Below are positions 25,991 through 34,583 of a stretch of DNA of 39,135 bases, one piece after another (the first letter of the stretch is position 1; each line of letters opens with the position of its first letter). The position numbers and the translations under genes are program-made. Source of the DNA: Clostridia bacterium (GTDB lineage: Bacteria > Bacillota > Clostridia > TANB77 > CAG-508); contig JAAWKD010000021.1 of the NCBI GenBank assembly GCA_022797215.1, forward strand, positions 1-39,135. Reading direction: 5' to 3'. The notes beneath the pieces were generated by a model, which worked only from the letters and a program-made list of their open reading frames with translations, had not been told where the DNA came from and made no database searches.

Positions 25991-27061
25991 TTATATAATT
26001 TTCCCTCCACCAAGTACAATATCATCTATATAAAATACAGCTGATTGTCCTGGTGTAATTCTTGCAACTTGTTCATCAAAAATAACTTTGATGGTATCTT
26101 CTTTCAACATCTCTATTGTTGCAAAATATTCTCTACTAGAATACCTCGTTTTTACCATCACTCTCATTTGCTCTTCTAATTTATCTATCAATAGAAAATT
26201 TATGTGATTAACTAACATTTCTTTTTGATAAATTTCCTTTTCTGTTCCAACAATCAATTCATTTTTTTCTGGCTGAAAACCTATAACAAATAATGGTTCT
26301 GAGTAAGCAATTCCTAAGCCTTTTCTTTGTCCTATTGTATATCGATACAAGCCCTGGTGCTTTCCTAAAATTTCTTCTTTTTGATTAACAATATTCCCTT
26401 CTTTTGCTTTTAAATCAGAGTTCTCTTCTAAGAATTTCTTATAATCCCCATCTGGAATAAAGCAAATATCTTCACTATCTGGCTTACTAGCTACTTCTAG
26501 TCCATGTTCCCTTGCAATCTGTCTAATTTCTTCTTTACTCTTCATATTCGCTAGTGGAAATATTACTTTGGAAACTAGGTCCTTTGGTATGTTATACAAT
26601 ACATAGCTTTGGTCTTTTACAATATTATCTGCTTTTTTGATAACATATGCTTGATACTTTTTACTATACTCTACCTTAGCATAATGCCCTGTTGCTATAT
26701 AGTCTATTCCTAGTTCTTTTGCTTTTTCATACATGTAACCAAATTTTAAATATTTATTACATTCAATACACGGATTAGGAGTTCTACAATTTTTGTATTG
26801 ACAGATGAAATCTTGAATTACATACTTTTGGAATAACTCTTTCCCATCTAGTACATAATGCTCTATCCCTAATTTATCACACACTTTTTTTGCATCTTGA
26901 GCAATATCTGTTTCACCATTTTTTTGAGAATCTTCCCATAATTTTAAAGTGATACCATATACTTCATAACCTTGTTCTTGTAACAAGATAGCAGATACTG
27001 CACTGTCAACTCCTCCACTCATACCTAGTAGAACCTTTTTCTTATTGCCTTCTTCTTCCAT
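25991..27061 (-). CDS. mnmA: tRNA-specific 2-thiouridylase MnmA
   Basis: MnmA thiolates uridine 34 of tRNA Lys, Glu and Gln. The 356-residue enzyme has the PP-loop GMSGGVDSAVSA near the N-terminus, the first catalytic cysteine region CRTPNPCIECN, and the second catalytic cysteine in SEDICFI. The conserved GQRKGLGIA motif and the C-terminal barrel ending in GGG are also present. GGAGG precedes the ATG. The sulfur-donor cysteine desulfurase, often adjacent, is not here. It follows valS on the same strand with a 55-nt gap that contains a GGGAC-type repeat. Confidence 0.96.
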   Translation of the reverse strand: MEEEGNKKKVLLGMSGGVDSAVSAILLQEQGYEVYGITLKLWEDSQKNGETDIAQDAKKVCDKLGIEHYVLDGKELFQKYVIQDFICQYKNCRTPNPCIECNKYLKFGYMYEKAKELGIDYIATGHYAKVEYSKKYQAYVIKKADNIVKDQSYVLYNIPKDLVSKVIFPLANMKSKEEIRQIAREHGLEVASKPDSEDICFIPDGDYKKFLEENSDLKAKEGNIVNQKEEILGKHQGLYRYTIGQRKGLGIAYSEPLFVIGFQPEKNELIVGTEKEIYQKEMLVNHINFLLIDKLEEQMRVMVKTRYSSREYFATIEMLKEDTIKVIFDEQVARITPGQSAVFYIDDIVLGGGKII

Positions 27062-27075
27062 CTAATTCCTCCAAA

Positions 27076-27110
27076 TGTTCTGTTTTTGGAAAAGAGAACC
27101 GTCCCATTTT
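27076..27110. repeat. REP-like half palindrome between valS and mnmA
   Basis: Read on the minus strand, GGGACGGTTCTC (27094-27105) is followed by an AGAAC that pairs with its GTTCT. The opposite GTCCC arm is missing. GGGACGGTTCTC is the core of many clostridial REP-like palindromes. It begins 10 nt after the valS stop. Confidence 0.45.
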
Positions 27111-27116
27111 CCACTC

Positions 27117-29795
27117 TTATAAACTTCCTAATCTTTCTTCCACTTTTGCAAGCATTTCTTCATATTTAGCAAGCTTTGTTTTTTCCTCGTTAATCTTAGC
27201 TTCTGGTGCTTTATTTACAAATCCTGGATTAGAAAGCATCTTTTGTCCTCTTGCAACTTCTGCTTCTAATTTTATTTTTTCTTCTTGCAATCTCTTTTTC
27301 TCTTCTTCTAAGTCTACTAAATCTTCTAATGGCATATATAATTCTATATCCTCTTGCATAATAGCAATTGCATTTTCAGGAAGCTGTGTCCTATCTTTTT
27401 GAATAGTTACTTTTGTTCCAAATCCTAACTTTAATAAAATTTCTTCCGCCTCATTAACTTCCTTTTCATACTTTGTAGTTACCAAAATTAATTCTGACTT
27501 TTTAGATGGATGTATATTTCTAGTAGCTCTTACGTTCCTAATTTCAACAATTAATTTCTTTAATTTCTCTACAAATTCTTCTTCTTTATCAAAAATAAAT
27601 TTTTCTCTCGTATCTGGCCATTTAGCAACAATTAGATCTTCTGTTCCAAATACAATTAAATGAGAATAAATCTTTTCTGTGATAAATGGCATAAATGGAT
27701 GTAATAGTTTCAAAGAAGAGGCTAAAATATGACTTAACACATCACTTACAGGAACTTTTATTTTTTCATCTTCACTGTAAATTCTATGTTTTACCATTTC
27801 AATATACCAGTCGCAAAATTCGTTCCAAATAAAGCTATAAATTTTATCAAGTGCAATTCCTAAATCATAATTTTCCATATTTTTAGTTACATCCACTACT
27901 AATTTATCAAATTTATTCAAAATCCATTTATCTTCTAATCTGAAACATGCTGGGTCATATGCCTTATTCTTTTCAAATGCTTCATAACAAAAGTCTCTTA
28001 CTTTTTGTTCATCAGCTAAATTACTACTAACAAACTTTGCTGCATTCCATACTTTGTTAGCAAAGTTAGAAGCTTGTTCTAATTTTTCAGGCATATAACG
28101 GATGTCATTACCTGCTGAAATACCTAATACTAATGAGAAACGTAAAGCATCTGTTCCATATTGGTCAATAATTTCTAATGGGTCAATTCCATTTCCTAAG
28201 CTCTTAGACATTTTTCTTCCTTGACTATCTCTCACAATTCCGTGAATAAACACATCTTTAAATGGTGGCTTTCCTGTATGCTCTAGTGCTGAGAAGATCA
28301 TTCTTGCTACCCAAAAGAATATAATATCATAACCTGTAACTAAAGTACTAGTTGGATAAAAATATTCAAAATCTTCTGTTTTGTCTGGCCAACCTAAAGT
28401 GGAAAATGGCCATAATGCTGAGCTAAACCATGTATCTAGTGTATCTTCATCCTGCTTTAAATGATTACTTCCACATTTCGTACATTTTTGTGGTTCTTGC
28501 TCACTAACCATAATTTCTTCACAGTCCTCACAATAATATGCTGGAATTTTATGTCCCCACCATATTTGTCTGGAGATACACCAATCTTGGATATTTTCCA
28601 TCCAGTTAAAATATGTTTTCTCATATCTTTCTGGTACAAACCTAATCTCTTTGTTCTTAACTGCTTCAATTGCAGGCTTTGCCAAAGGCTCCATTTTTAC
28701 AAACCATTGCTCTGAAATATGTGGTTCAATAGTATGATGGCAACGATAGCACTTCCCTACGTTATGTGTATAGTCCTCTACTTTAATCAAATATCCTTCT
28801 TTTTTTAGTCTTTCCACAATTTTTTGTCTTGCTTCTAATAACTCCATTCCTTGATATTCTGATACTAGATTACCCATTTTGAAGTTTTCATCAAATACTT
28901 CTATAATCTCTAAATTATGCTTTATAGCTGCGCTATAGTCATTAGGATCATGAGCTGGTGTTAATTTTACAACACCTGTTCCAAATTCTGTTTCCACAAA
29001 TTCATCTGCTATAATTGGAATTTCCTTATCCATAATTGGTAAAATTACCCTCTTACCAACTAAGTCTTTATACCTTTCATCGCTTGGATGAACTGCAACA
29101 CCTGTATCCCCAAGCATAGTCTCTGGTCTTGTAGTTGCTACAATAACATATTTACCTTCTTCTCCCTTAATTGGATATTTGATATGCCATAAATGTGTTG
29201 GCTCTTCTTCATACTCCACCTCTATGTCTGAAATAGAAGTATTACAATAAGGGCACCAGTTAATTAATCTTTTTCCTCTATAAATTAATCCTTTTTTATA
29301 TAGCTCTACAAAAACATGCTTTACAGCATTTGATAACCCTTCATCCATAGTAAAACGTTCTCTTGACCAATCACAAGAGCAGCCCAATTTTTTCAATTGG
29401 TTTAAGATAGTTCCACCATACTCTTTTTTCCATTCCCATGCTTTTTCTAAAAAGCCTTCTCTTCCTAAATCTTCTTTTGTAATCCCTTCTTTTTTTAAAT
29501 TCTCTACAATCTTTGCTTCCGTAGCAATTGACGCATGGTCTGTACCTGGTATCCACAATGTGTTATACCCTTTCATTCTTTTATACCTAATTAGAATATC
29601 TTGAAGTGTCTCATCTAAAGCATGTCCCATATGTAATTTCCCTGTAATATTAGGTGGTGGAATTATAATTGTATATGGCTCTTTGCTTTTATCGTCAGAT
29701 GGTTTGAAATATCCTTTTTCATTCCACTCTTGATAAATCTCCTCCTCAAAACTTTTTGGTTCAAACTTTCCTTCTAATGGCTTACGATTACTCAT
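27117..29795 (-). CDS. valS: Valine--tRNA ligase
   Basis: Class I synthetase of 892 residues. HIGH motif is NITGKLHMGHAL and KMSKS is RKMSKSLGNG. The editing (CP1) domain includes TTRPETMLGDTGVAVHP. Cysteine pairs (CPYC, CYRC, CEDC, CTKC) suggest zinc ribbons. The C-terminal coiled-coil arm typical of ValRS starts around residue 820 (EEEKKRLQEEKIKLEAEV). Translation starts at the ATG behind AAGGAGG; an in-frame TTG five codons earlier overlaps that site. Expression is likely controlled by the valine T-box upstream of the preceding DUF1653 gene. Confidence 0.97.
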   Translation of the reverse strand: MSNRKPLEGKFEPKSFEEEIYQEWNEKGYFKPSDDKSKEPYTIIIPPPNITGKLHMGHALDETLQDILIRYKRMKGYNTLWIPGTDHASIATEAKIVENLKKEGITKEDLGREGFLEKAWEWKKEYGGTILNQLKKLGCSCDWSRERFTMDEGLSNAVKHVFVELYKKGLIYRGKRLINWCPYCNTSISDIEVEYEEEPTHLWHIKYPIKGEEGKYVIVATTRPETMLGDTGVAVHPSDERYKDLVGKRVILPIMDKEIPIIADEFVETEFGTGVVKLTPAHDPNDYSAAIKHNLEIIEVFDENFKMGNLVSEYQGMELLEARQKIVERLKKEGYLIKVEDYTHNVGKCYRCHHTIEPHISEQWFVKMEPLAKPAIEAVKNKEIRFVPERYEKTYFNWMENIQDWCISRQIWWGHKIPAYYCEDCEEIMVSEQEPQKCTKCGSNHLKQDEDTLDTWFSSALWPFSTLGWPDKTEDFEYFYPTSTLVTGYDIIFFWVARMIFSALEHTGKPPFKDVFIHGIVRDSQGRKMSKSLGNGIDPLEIIDQYGTDALRFSLVLGISAGNDIRYMPEKLEQASNFANKVWNAAKFVSSNLADEQKVRDFCYEAFEKNKAYDPACFRLEDKWILNKFDKLVVDVTKNMENYDLGIALDKIYSFIWNEFCDWYIEMVKHRIYSEDEKIKVPVSDVLSHILASSLKLLHPFMPFITEKIYSHLIVFGTEDLIVAKWPDTREKFIFDKEEEFVEKLKKLIVEIRNVRATRNIHPSKKSELILVTTKYEKEVNEAEEILLKLGFGTKVTIQKDRTQLPENAIAIMQEDIELYMPLEDLVDLEEEKKRLQEEKIKLEAEVARGQKMLSNPGFVNKAPEAKINEEKTKLAKYEEMLAKVEERLGSL

Positions 29796-29811
29796 ATTTT
29801 CCTCCTTCAAT

Positions 29812-29860
29812 TGTCAATTAGGGAGCTTTAGTTTGCCTGACATCTGTCCCTACTCTGACA
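29812..29860. repeat. REP-like palindrome overlapping the DUF1653 gene end
   Basis: On the minus strand TGTCAGAGTAGGGAC and, inverted, TGTCAATTAGGGAG form imperfect arms around a 20-nt centre. It spans the last codons and stop of the DUF1653 gene and ends just before the valS ribosome binding site. Confidence 0.45.
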
Positions 29861-30104
29861 AGTTATAATCTTTCAAATTCTCTATTAGTTCGAATCTTAC
29901 CTTTTGTCCTGTGACATTATCTTGTCTTTCTGGAATTTCTTCTAAAAACATTTTCTCTGGTCTAACACATATGATATTAGAGCCATCTAAATGCCTGTAC
30001 ACCACCATTCTTTCTCTTGTTTCTGAATCTAATCCCACACAAATAACATAATAAAATGGTCCTTTAAAATGTCTGTACACTTCTCCTTCTTTTACTTCTT
30101 TCAT
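29850..30104 (-). CDS. DUF1653 domain protein
   Basis: An 84-residue protein of the small DUF1653 family (GEVYRHFKGPFYYVICVGLD, MVVYRHLDG, VRPEKMFLE), predicted to be a beta-barrel. Function unknown. It is the first cistron after the valine T-box and precedes valS by 54 nt, so it should be co-regulated with valS. The last four codons lie in a repeat element, which may have changed its C-terminus. AAGGAGG precedes the ATG. Confidence 0.85.
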   Translation of the reverse strand: MKEVKEGEVYRHFKGPFYYVICVGLDSETRERMVVYRHLDGSNIICVRPEKMFLEEIPERQDNVTGQKVRFELIENLKDYNLSE

Positions 30105-30170
30105 AACTTAATTCCTCCTTAATTATATACTTTATCAGTCAAATGAAAACTTAATGGCTTACTTAGATAC

Positions 30171-30428
30171 AACAATAAACCTCCCCCTTATCTTTAAGGG
30201 CGAGGTAATTTTCTCACGGTACCACCTTAATTTTGACCAATAAATTAGTCAAATCTTCAAATCCTTTTAACGCAAGTTACACGGATAAACTTAAGTTTAT
30301 TTTCAGCTTATCAACTCCAAAGTTACGTTCAGTCCTCGTTTCTATAAGAAGCTCTCAGCATATCTACTTCTTTTCTCTTTCTAGCTCGTTTGAACTTACT
30401 TCTCTTTTTCTTCGTTTTTCAAAATTCT
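30171..30428 (-). ncRNA. T-box leader, valine-responsive
   Basis: The 260-nt leader has the T-box sequence AAGGTGGTACCGTG (minus strand, near 30216-30229) followed by the terminator. In Stem I an AAGT-aa-GTTC strand faces GAAC-GTA-ACTT, giving an internal loop with GTA (valine) as the specifier codon at 30324-30326. The opposing AGTA fits the conserved S-turn. Uncharged tRNA-Val is expected to stabilise the antiterminator and allow transcription of the DUF1653 gene and valS. Confidence 0.9.
30179..30206 (-). terminator. T-box regulated terminator
   Basis: ACCTC-g-CCCTTA pairs with TAAGGG-g-GAGGT around an AAGA loop, followed by TTATTGTTG on the minus strand. Its 5' side overlaps the region needed for the competing antiterminator. 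Confidence 0.85.
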
Positions 30429-30434
30429 ATAGTT

Positions 30435-30463
30435 ATTGTAGCACACTATTTTGTAAATATCAA
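30435..30463 (-). promoter_or_regulatory. Promoter of the T-box/valS transcript
   Basis: TTGATA (30458-30463) and TACAAT (30435-30440) on the minus strand are 17 nt apart, just upstream of Stem I. Confidence 0.75.
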
Positions 30464-30495
30464 TATCTTATTCAGCAAATTTCTAAAATATAGTT

Positions 30496-30690
30496 CTATC
30501 TTAAAACTAGATAATATATAATCGCTCCCACTATTGCTACAATAAATCCTAATATTTTAAGACCTAAACTCCCCTCATTTTGGTCACCAAAACTAAATAC
30601 TTTTTTTGTAATCACTCTTGCATCAAAAATGCAAACTACTCCAAGCGCTACTAAAGTTATTGCTATCATTTTTAATATAATTGGTCCCAT
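30496..30690 (-). CDS. Small two-helix membrane protein
   Basis: A 64-residue hydrophobic protein with helices at about residues 5-22 and 44-62 joined by a short charged loop (KKVFSFGDQNEGS). It resembles short clostridial membrane proteins of unknown function. AAAGGAG precedes the ATG. It lies upstream of the valine T-box promoter on the same strand. Confidence 0.7.
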   Translation of the reverse strand: MGPIILKMIAITLVALGVVCIFDARVITKKVFSFGDQNEGSLGLKILGFIVAIVGAIIYYLVLR

Positions 30691-30729
30691 AATTTTTGCT
30701 CCTTTTATATTTATGCTATTTTTTCTTTA

Positions 30730-30790
30730 CTAAAGGTGTGTCCCTAAAACTGACACTTTTGTCAGTTTTAAGGAACGTCCCCAACCTGAC
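30730..30790. repeat. REP-like palindrome after the aldose epimerase gene
   Basis: AAAACTGACA (30746-30755) and TGTCAGTTTT (30760-30769) form a perfect 10-bp stem with a CTTT loop. It is flanked by GTGTGTCCCT on one side and AAGGAACGTCCCC on the other. The edges (CTAAAGG and AACGTCCCCAA) match those of the element at 17487-17600. It abuts the stop codon of the epimerase gene. Confidence 0.7.
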
Positions 30791-30792
30791 AC

Positions 30793-31662
30793 TCACTGAA
30801 ATGTTACTGTATACTTGCACTCAAATGAGTCATTTGGTTTTAGTGAAATTAGATCTCGTTTTTGTGTAAATACTCCTGAACTTTTTACCGTATCTGCTGT
30901 TGAAAACCAAGGCTCTATACAGATAAACGGTGCATTTGGTTTTGACCAAATTGCTAAATAAGGAAAATCGGTAAAGTCCATTGTAAATATAGTTTCTTCT
31001 GTTACTCTCTTTTTTAAACTAATTCTATTTGAAGTAATTCCTTTCATAATCAAGGCATCATTATCAAACGTATGTAAACCAATTGGAATAATTTTTTTGT
31101 TTTCCATTGGATTTTTAGCATATTCTGTTCCAATTAATCCATCTATTAGGTATAAAAAATGTATCTTTTCTTCCTCTTGCTCAAATTCTAAATAGTAATG
31201 TCCTTTTTTTAATTCTTCTTGATCTATTTTAAAAGCAGGATGCCCTCCTATTCCAAAGGGTAAATTAATTAAACCTGTATTGACTACTTTATAAATTGTT
31301 GTTAATTTATTTTCTTCTGTACGATATGTATTATATAACTCAAATTCGTAAGGATATTTTGCCAATGTATATTTATTGCTTTTTAATATGTAAGAATGGA
31401 AATTATCTAATTTTGTAATTGGCTCAAACTCTAAGTCTCTAGCAAATCCATGTTGTGGTAACTCATAAGTTCTTCCACCAATTAAAGTTTGGTTTTTCTT
31501 CAATTTTCCTACAATTGGGAATAATATTGGAGAATGTCTTTTCCAATAAATTTTACCATTTTCATCTATACAGCTCTCTCCTTGATGTATCTTTTCTTCC
31601 CCATTTATCTTAAAGCTAATTAATTCTCCACCTTTATTAGATGTAAGCATTTGTGTATCCAT
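30793..31662 (-). CDS. Aldose 1-epimerase family protein (LacX-like)
   Basis: A 289-residue galactose-mutarotase-like enzyme of the LacX group. Catalytic-type residues are visible in LPQHGFARD, GIGGHPAF and the late glutamate FICIEPW, and SPILFPIVGKL is characteristic. Such enzymes interconvert sugar anomers; the exact sugar is unknown. AAAGGAG precedes the ATG, and the gene has its own promoter. It is not next to sugar-transport or catabolism genes. A REP-like repeat follows its stop. Confidence 0.88.
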   Translation of the reverse strand: MDTQMLTSNKGGELISFKINGEEKIHQGESCIDENGKIYWKRHSPILFPIVGKLKKNQTLIGGRTYELPQHGFARDLEFEPITKLDNFHSYILKSNKYTLAKYPYEFELYNTYRTEENKLTTIYKVVNTGLINLPFGIGGHPAFKIDQEELKKGHYYLEFEQEEEKIHFLYLIDGLIGTEYAKNPMENKKIIPIGLHTFDNDALIMKGITSNRISLKKRVTEETIFTMDFTDFPYLAIWSKPNAPFICIEPWFSTADTVKSSGVFTQKRDLISLKPNDSFECKYTVTFQ

Positions 31663-31688
31663 AGGCTTTTCTCCTTTCTTTTTCCTAT

Positions 31689-31717
31689 ATCATATTTTGT
31701 TTTTATGTAAATGTCAA
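31689..31717 (-). promoter_or_regulatory. Promoter of the aldose epimerase gene
   Basis: Consensus TTGACA (31712-31717) and TATGAT (31689-31694) on the minus strand are separated by 17 nt. Confidence 0.75.
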
Positions 31718-31724
31718 GTCATTT

Positions 31725-33794
31725 TTATAAAGCTATATTCTGTTTTAGCCTGTCATCTACTAACTTTCTAAGTTTTGCATTTTTCTGCGTTTGTAATCCT
31801 TTATCCTCTGTTTCTATCTTTAAAGCTACACTCTGAACTGATTTTAGCATTGGCATATCTACAAATAAATTGGCAATCTTAAACTCAGGAATTCCATGTT
31901 GTTTTGTTCCAAAAAACTCACCTGTTCCTCTAAGTTCTAAATCTTTTTCTGCAATAACAAATCCATCATTAGTTTCTTGCATAGTTTTCATTCTTTCTCT
32001 TCCTACTTGTGAACAATGACTATCATATTTTAAAATACAATAAGACTGGTATTCTCCTCTTCCTACTCTTCCTCTTAATTGGTGTAGCTGTGCTAAGCCA
32101 AACCTTTCTGAATTTTCTACTATCATCACACTTGCATTTGGCACATTGACTCCTACTTCAATAACAGTAGTAGATACTAAAATATCAATCTCACCGTTTT
32201 TGAATTGCTCCATAATTTTATCTTTTTCAGATGGTTTCATCTTACCATAAACACACTCTACTCGGTAGTTTGGGAAAATTTCTTTTTGATATTTTTCTGT
32301 CCATTCTTTTACTGCTTTTAAATCTGCTTTTTGCTCATCAATATCTGTCTCTTCTTTTTCTTCTACTAATGGACATACTACATAAACTTGTCTTCCTTCA
32401 TCAATATTTTTACAAATAAAGTGATTTACTCTTTCTTCCATTCTTTTACTTACTGCAAAAGTTTCTATCTTCTTCCTATTAGGTGGGAGCTCATCAATAA
32501 TAGAAATATCTAAGTCTCCATATAAGATTAGAGCAAGAGTTCTTGGAATTGGTGTTGCTGTCATAACTAATACATCTGGATTAATTCCTTTAGCAGATAT
32601 AGCAGCTCTTTGTCTTACACCAAAACGATGTTGTTCATCTGTTATTACAAGTCCTAATTGGTTGAAAACAACTTTATCTGTAATTAATGCATGTGTCCCT
32701 ATTAATATCTGAATACTTCCATCTGCTAATTGTTCTAATATTTCTTCTCTTTCTTTCTTTTTCGTTGCTCCTAATAGCAAGGAACAACGAATTCCCATCG
32801 GCTCTAGAATTTTTTGAAATTCTTCTAAATGCTGGGTTGCAAGGATTGCTGTTGGTGCCATAATGGCTGCTTGATAACCTGATTTTACTGCCTTATATGC
32901 TGCAATCATTGCTACAACGGTTTTACCAGATCCAACATCTCCTTGTAATAAACGGTTCATCACTTTAGAAGATTCCATATCCTTGTCTATTTCTTCTAAT
33001 ACCCTTAACTGTGCTTTTGTCAAATTAAATGGTAGCTGATTAATTACATCAGACATTTTTGCTCTTTTACTATAGCAAATTCCTGTCTGTGTTTCAGCTT
33101 GTCCTTTTAATTCTAATAAAGATAACTGTAAGCTTAATAATTCTTCAAACACTAATCTTTTACGTGCTTGTATATGTTCTTCTTTTGAACTTGGAAAGTG
33201 AATCTTTTGCAAACTTTCCTCTATTCCTTCTAAGTTATATTCTGAAAGTAAATACTCAGGCAGGGTTTCCTCCATTTTGCTTGCTACCATTTTTAAACTA
33301 TTTTCTACTGCTTGTCTAATTGCTGTTTGTGATAGCTTATATGTTGAAGGATAGACTGGTATTATTTTCCCTGTATTTTTATTTTTACCAATTTCATCAT
33401 AAACTGGACTTCTCAACTCTGTTTGCGTAAAGTTCTTCTCTACCTTTCCAAAAAAACGATAGTTTTGTCCTCTTTTGATTTGCTGTTTTACATATGTCTG
33501 ATTAAACCAAGTAATAAGGCATTTTCCTGTGTCATCTTCTACTGTAGCTTTTAACACTGTCATATTTTTACGAATACGATTTTCAATCACTTCTGAAACC
33601 ACAGTGGCCTCGATAGTAACCTCTTCTCCTTGTTCTAGTTCTCCTATTTTCTTAATTTTGCTTCTATCTTCATACTCACGTGGAAAATAGGTAATTAAAT
33701 CACCTAAAGTATAAATTCCTAAAGTATTTAATAAAGCAGCTCGATTAGGCCCCACCCCTTTTATATATTGTACATTCTGTTTTAAATCAATCAT
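31725..33794 (-). CDS. recG: ATP-dependent DNA helicase RecG
   Basis: RecG reverses stalled forks and branch-migrates Holliday junctions. The 689-residue protein has an N-terminal wedge/OB domain (YIKGVGPNRAALLNTLGI, about residues 10-160). Superfamily 2 helicase motifs follow: Walker A LLQGDVGSGKT, DEQHRFG and TATPIPRTL. The C-terminal helicase half has the RecG-type QLRGRVGRG and the TRG-like motif DGFVIAEKDLELRGTGEFFG. Start is the ATG behind AAAGGA, not the in-frame TTG six codons earlier. Confidence 0.97.
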   Translation of the reverse strand: MIDLKQNVQYIKGVGPNRAALLNTLGIYTLGDLITYFPREYEDRSKIKKIGELEQGEEVTIEATVVSEVIENRIRKNMTVLKATVEDDTGKCLITWFNQTYVKQQIKRGQNYRFFGKVEKNFTQTELRSPVYDEIGKNKNTGKIIPVYPSTYKLSQTAIRQAVENSLKMVASKMEETLPEYLLSEYNLEGIEESLQKIHFPSSKEEHIQARKRLVFEELLSLQLSLLELKGQAETQTGICYSKRAKMSDVINQLPFNLTKAQLRVLEEIDKDMESSKVMNRLLQGDVGSGKTVVAMIAAYKAVKSGYQAAIMAPTAILATQHLEEFQKILEPMGIRCSLLLGATKKKEREEILEQLADGSIQILIGTHALITDKVVFNQLGLVITDEQHRFGVRQRAAISAKGINPDVLVMTATPIPRTLALILYGDLDISIIDELPPNRKKIETFAVSKRMEERVNHFICKNIDEGRQVYVVCPLVEEKEETDIDEQKADLKAVKEWTEKYQKEIFPNYRVECVYGKMKPSEKDKIMEQFKNGEIDILVSTTVIEVGVNVPNASVMIVENSERFGLAQLHQLRGRVGRGEYQSYCILKYDSHCSQVGRERMKTMQETNDGFVIAEKDLELRGTGEFFGTKQHGIPEFKIANLFVDMPMLKSVQSVALKIETEDKGLQTQKNAKLRKLVDDRLKQNIAL

Positions 33795-33825
33795 TTCTTT
33801 TTTCCTTTGCAAAACATTTTTTTCT

Positions 33826-33855
33826 ATTATATAGCAATTTTAAAATAAGACGCAA
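33826..33855 (-). promoter_or_regulatory. Promoter of recG
   Basis: TTGCGT (33850-33855) and TATAAT (33826-33831) on the minus strand are 18 nt apart, about 30 nt before the recG start. Confidence 0.6.
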
Positions 33856-33895
33856 GCATTTTTACAGTTTTTCTGGCAATAAAATTGAGGAGCTT

Positions 33896-34174
33896 CTAAC
33901 TAATCTCCTCTTTTGTACTTCTACAGCTATCTAATCTTGTAGGCAATTTTGTTGCTAATTGTGCTGTCTTTTCATTAAATAATAACTTTGGTATAATATG
34001 AAATGATTTTGCTAAAATATCAAGATTTTTACAAGTTAAATTCACTTTTCCTTTTTCAATTGCACTAATGTATTCTATTTTAAATTTTGTAATATTAGAA
34101 TATTGCTTTTGAGTAATTCTATTTTGATAACGATACCATTTTACATTTAAGCCAATTGTTTCATTTAGATTCAT
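33896..34174 (-). CDS. XRE-family HTH transcriptional regulator
   Basis: A 92-residue Cro/CI-type protein. The helix-turn-helix spans about residues 8-66 (ITQKQYSNITKFKIEYISAI, then EKGKVNLTCKNLDILAKSF). The C-terminal 25 residues have no recognised domain. AAGGAG precedes the ATG. It is divergent from the ribbon-helix-helix-like gene, with a 214-nt gap between them. Target genes unknown; self-regulation is usual for this type. Confidence 0.85.
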   Translation of the reverse strand: MNLNETIGLNVKWYRYQNRITQKQYSNITKFKIEYISAIEKGKVNLTCKNLDILAKSFHIIPKLLFNEKTAQLATKLPTRLDSCRSTKEEIS

Positions 34175-34312
34175 CTTTATTCTCCTTCACCTTAATTCTA
34201 GAAATATTTTTTCTATATATCTTCCCATTCAGTTTTTTTAGTTATTTCTTATTACTTTTTATATTAATGTATATTCATTATTTTATACTTGTCTTTTTTA
34301 AAAGTCAATAGT

Positions 34313-34365
34313 GAATTCACCTTTGAATTCATTTATGAATATATCTACTCAAGAATTCATATAAT
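34313..34365 (+). promoter_or_regulatory. Tandem GAATTCA boxes and promoter before the RHH-like gene
   Basis: GAATTCA occurs at 34313, 34325 and 34353, with a partial copy (GAATA) at 34336. The first three lie 11-12 bp apart, about one helical turn. TATAAT (34360-34365) directly follows the last box, with no good -35. The layout is that of a multi-site operator over a promoter, as used by ribbon-helix-helix autorepressors. A further TTAATGAATTCATTAA palindrome lies inside the gene near 34510-34525. Confidence 0.5.
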
Positions 34366-34388
34366 ACAATTTATAAGAGGTGAAAAAG

Positions 34389-34583
34389 ATGTCTGACTTC
34401 GTAGTCAAAAGTAAAAAGAAAAAAGATTACACACAATTCACAGCACGAATTGAAACTGATGTTTTAGAGAATATCCGAAGAATTGTAGATGAAAATAACC
34501 TAGAATCTATTAATGAATTCATTAATGCTAGTTTAAAATTTGCGATTAAAAATTTAAAAGTTATGGATGAAGAAGATTCTTAA
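34389..34583 (+). CDS. Ribbon-helix-helix-like small DNA-binding protein
   Basis: A 64-residue basic protein with the length and pattern of Arc/MetJ-type ribbon-helix-helix proteins: a short strand (QFTARIE), helix (TDVLENIRRIVDENN) and second helix (INEFINASLKFAIKNL). The N-terminus is lysine-rich. I use the ATG behind AGAGGTG; an in-frame GTG three codons earlier overlaps that site. Tandem GAATTCA repeats upstream suggest autoregulation. No toxin partner follows; the next gene is asd, 50 nt downstream. Confidence 0.65.
   Translation: MSDFVVKSKKKKDYTQFTARIETDVLENIRRIVDENNLESINEFINASLKFAIKNLKVMDEEDS

Noticed and set aside
34351-34368. Sigma-K or sigma-E type -10 (CATATAATA) before the RHH-like gene
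   Set aside because: The same bases form a TATAAT overlapping the GAATTCA boxes, and there is no supporting -35 element; too weak to claim.
33896-34583. XRE and RHH genes as a toxin-antitoxin pair
   Set aside because: Both look like DNA-binding proteins, are divergent and 214 nt apart, and neither resembles a toxin.
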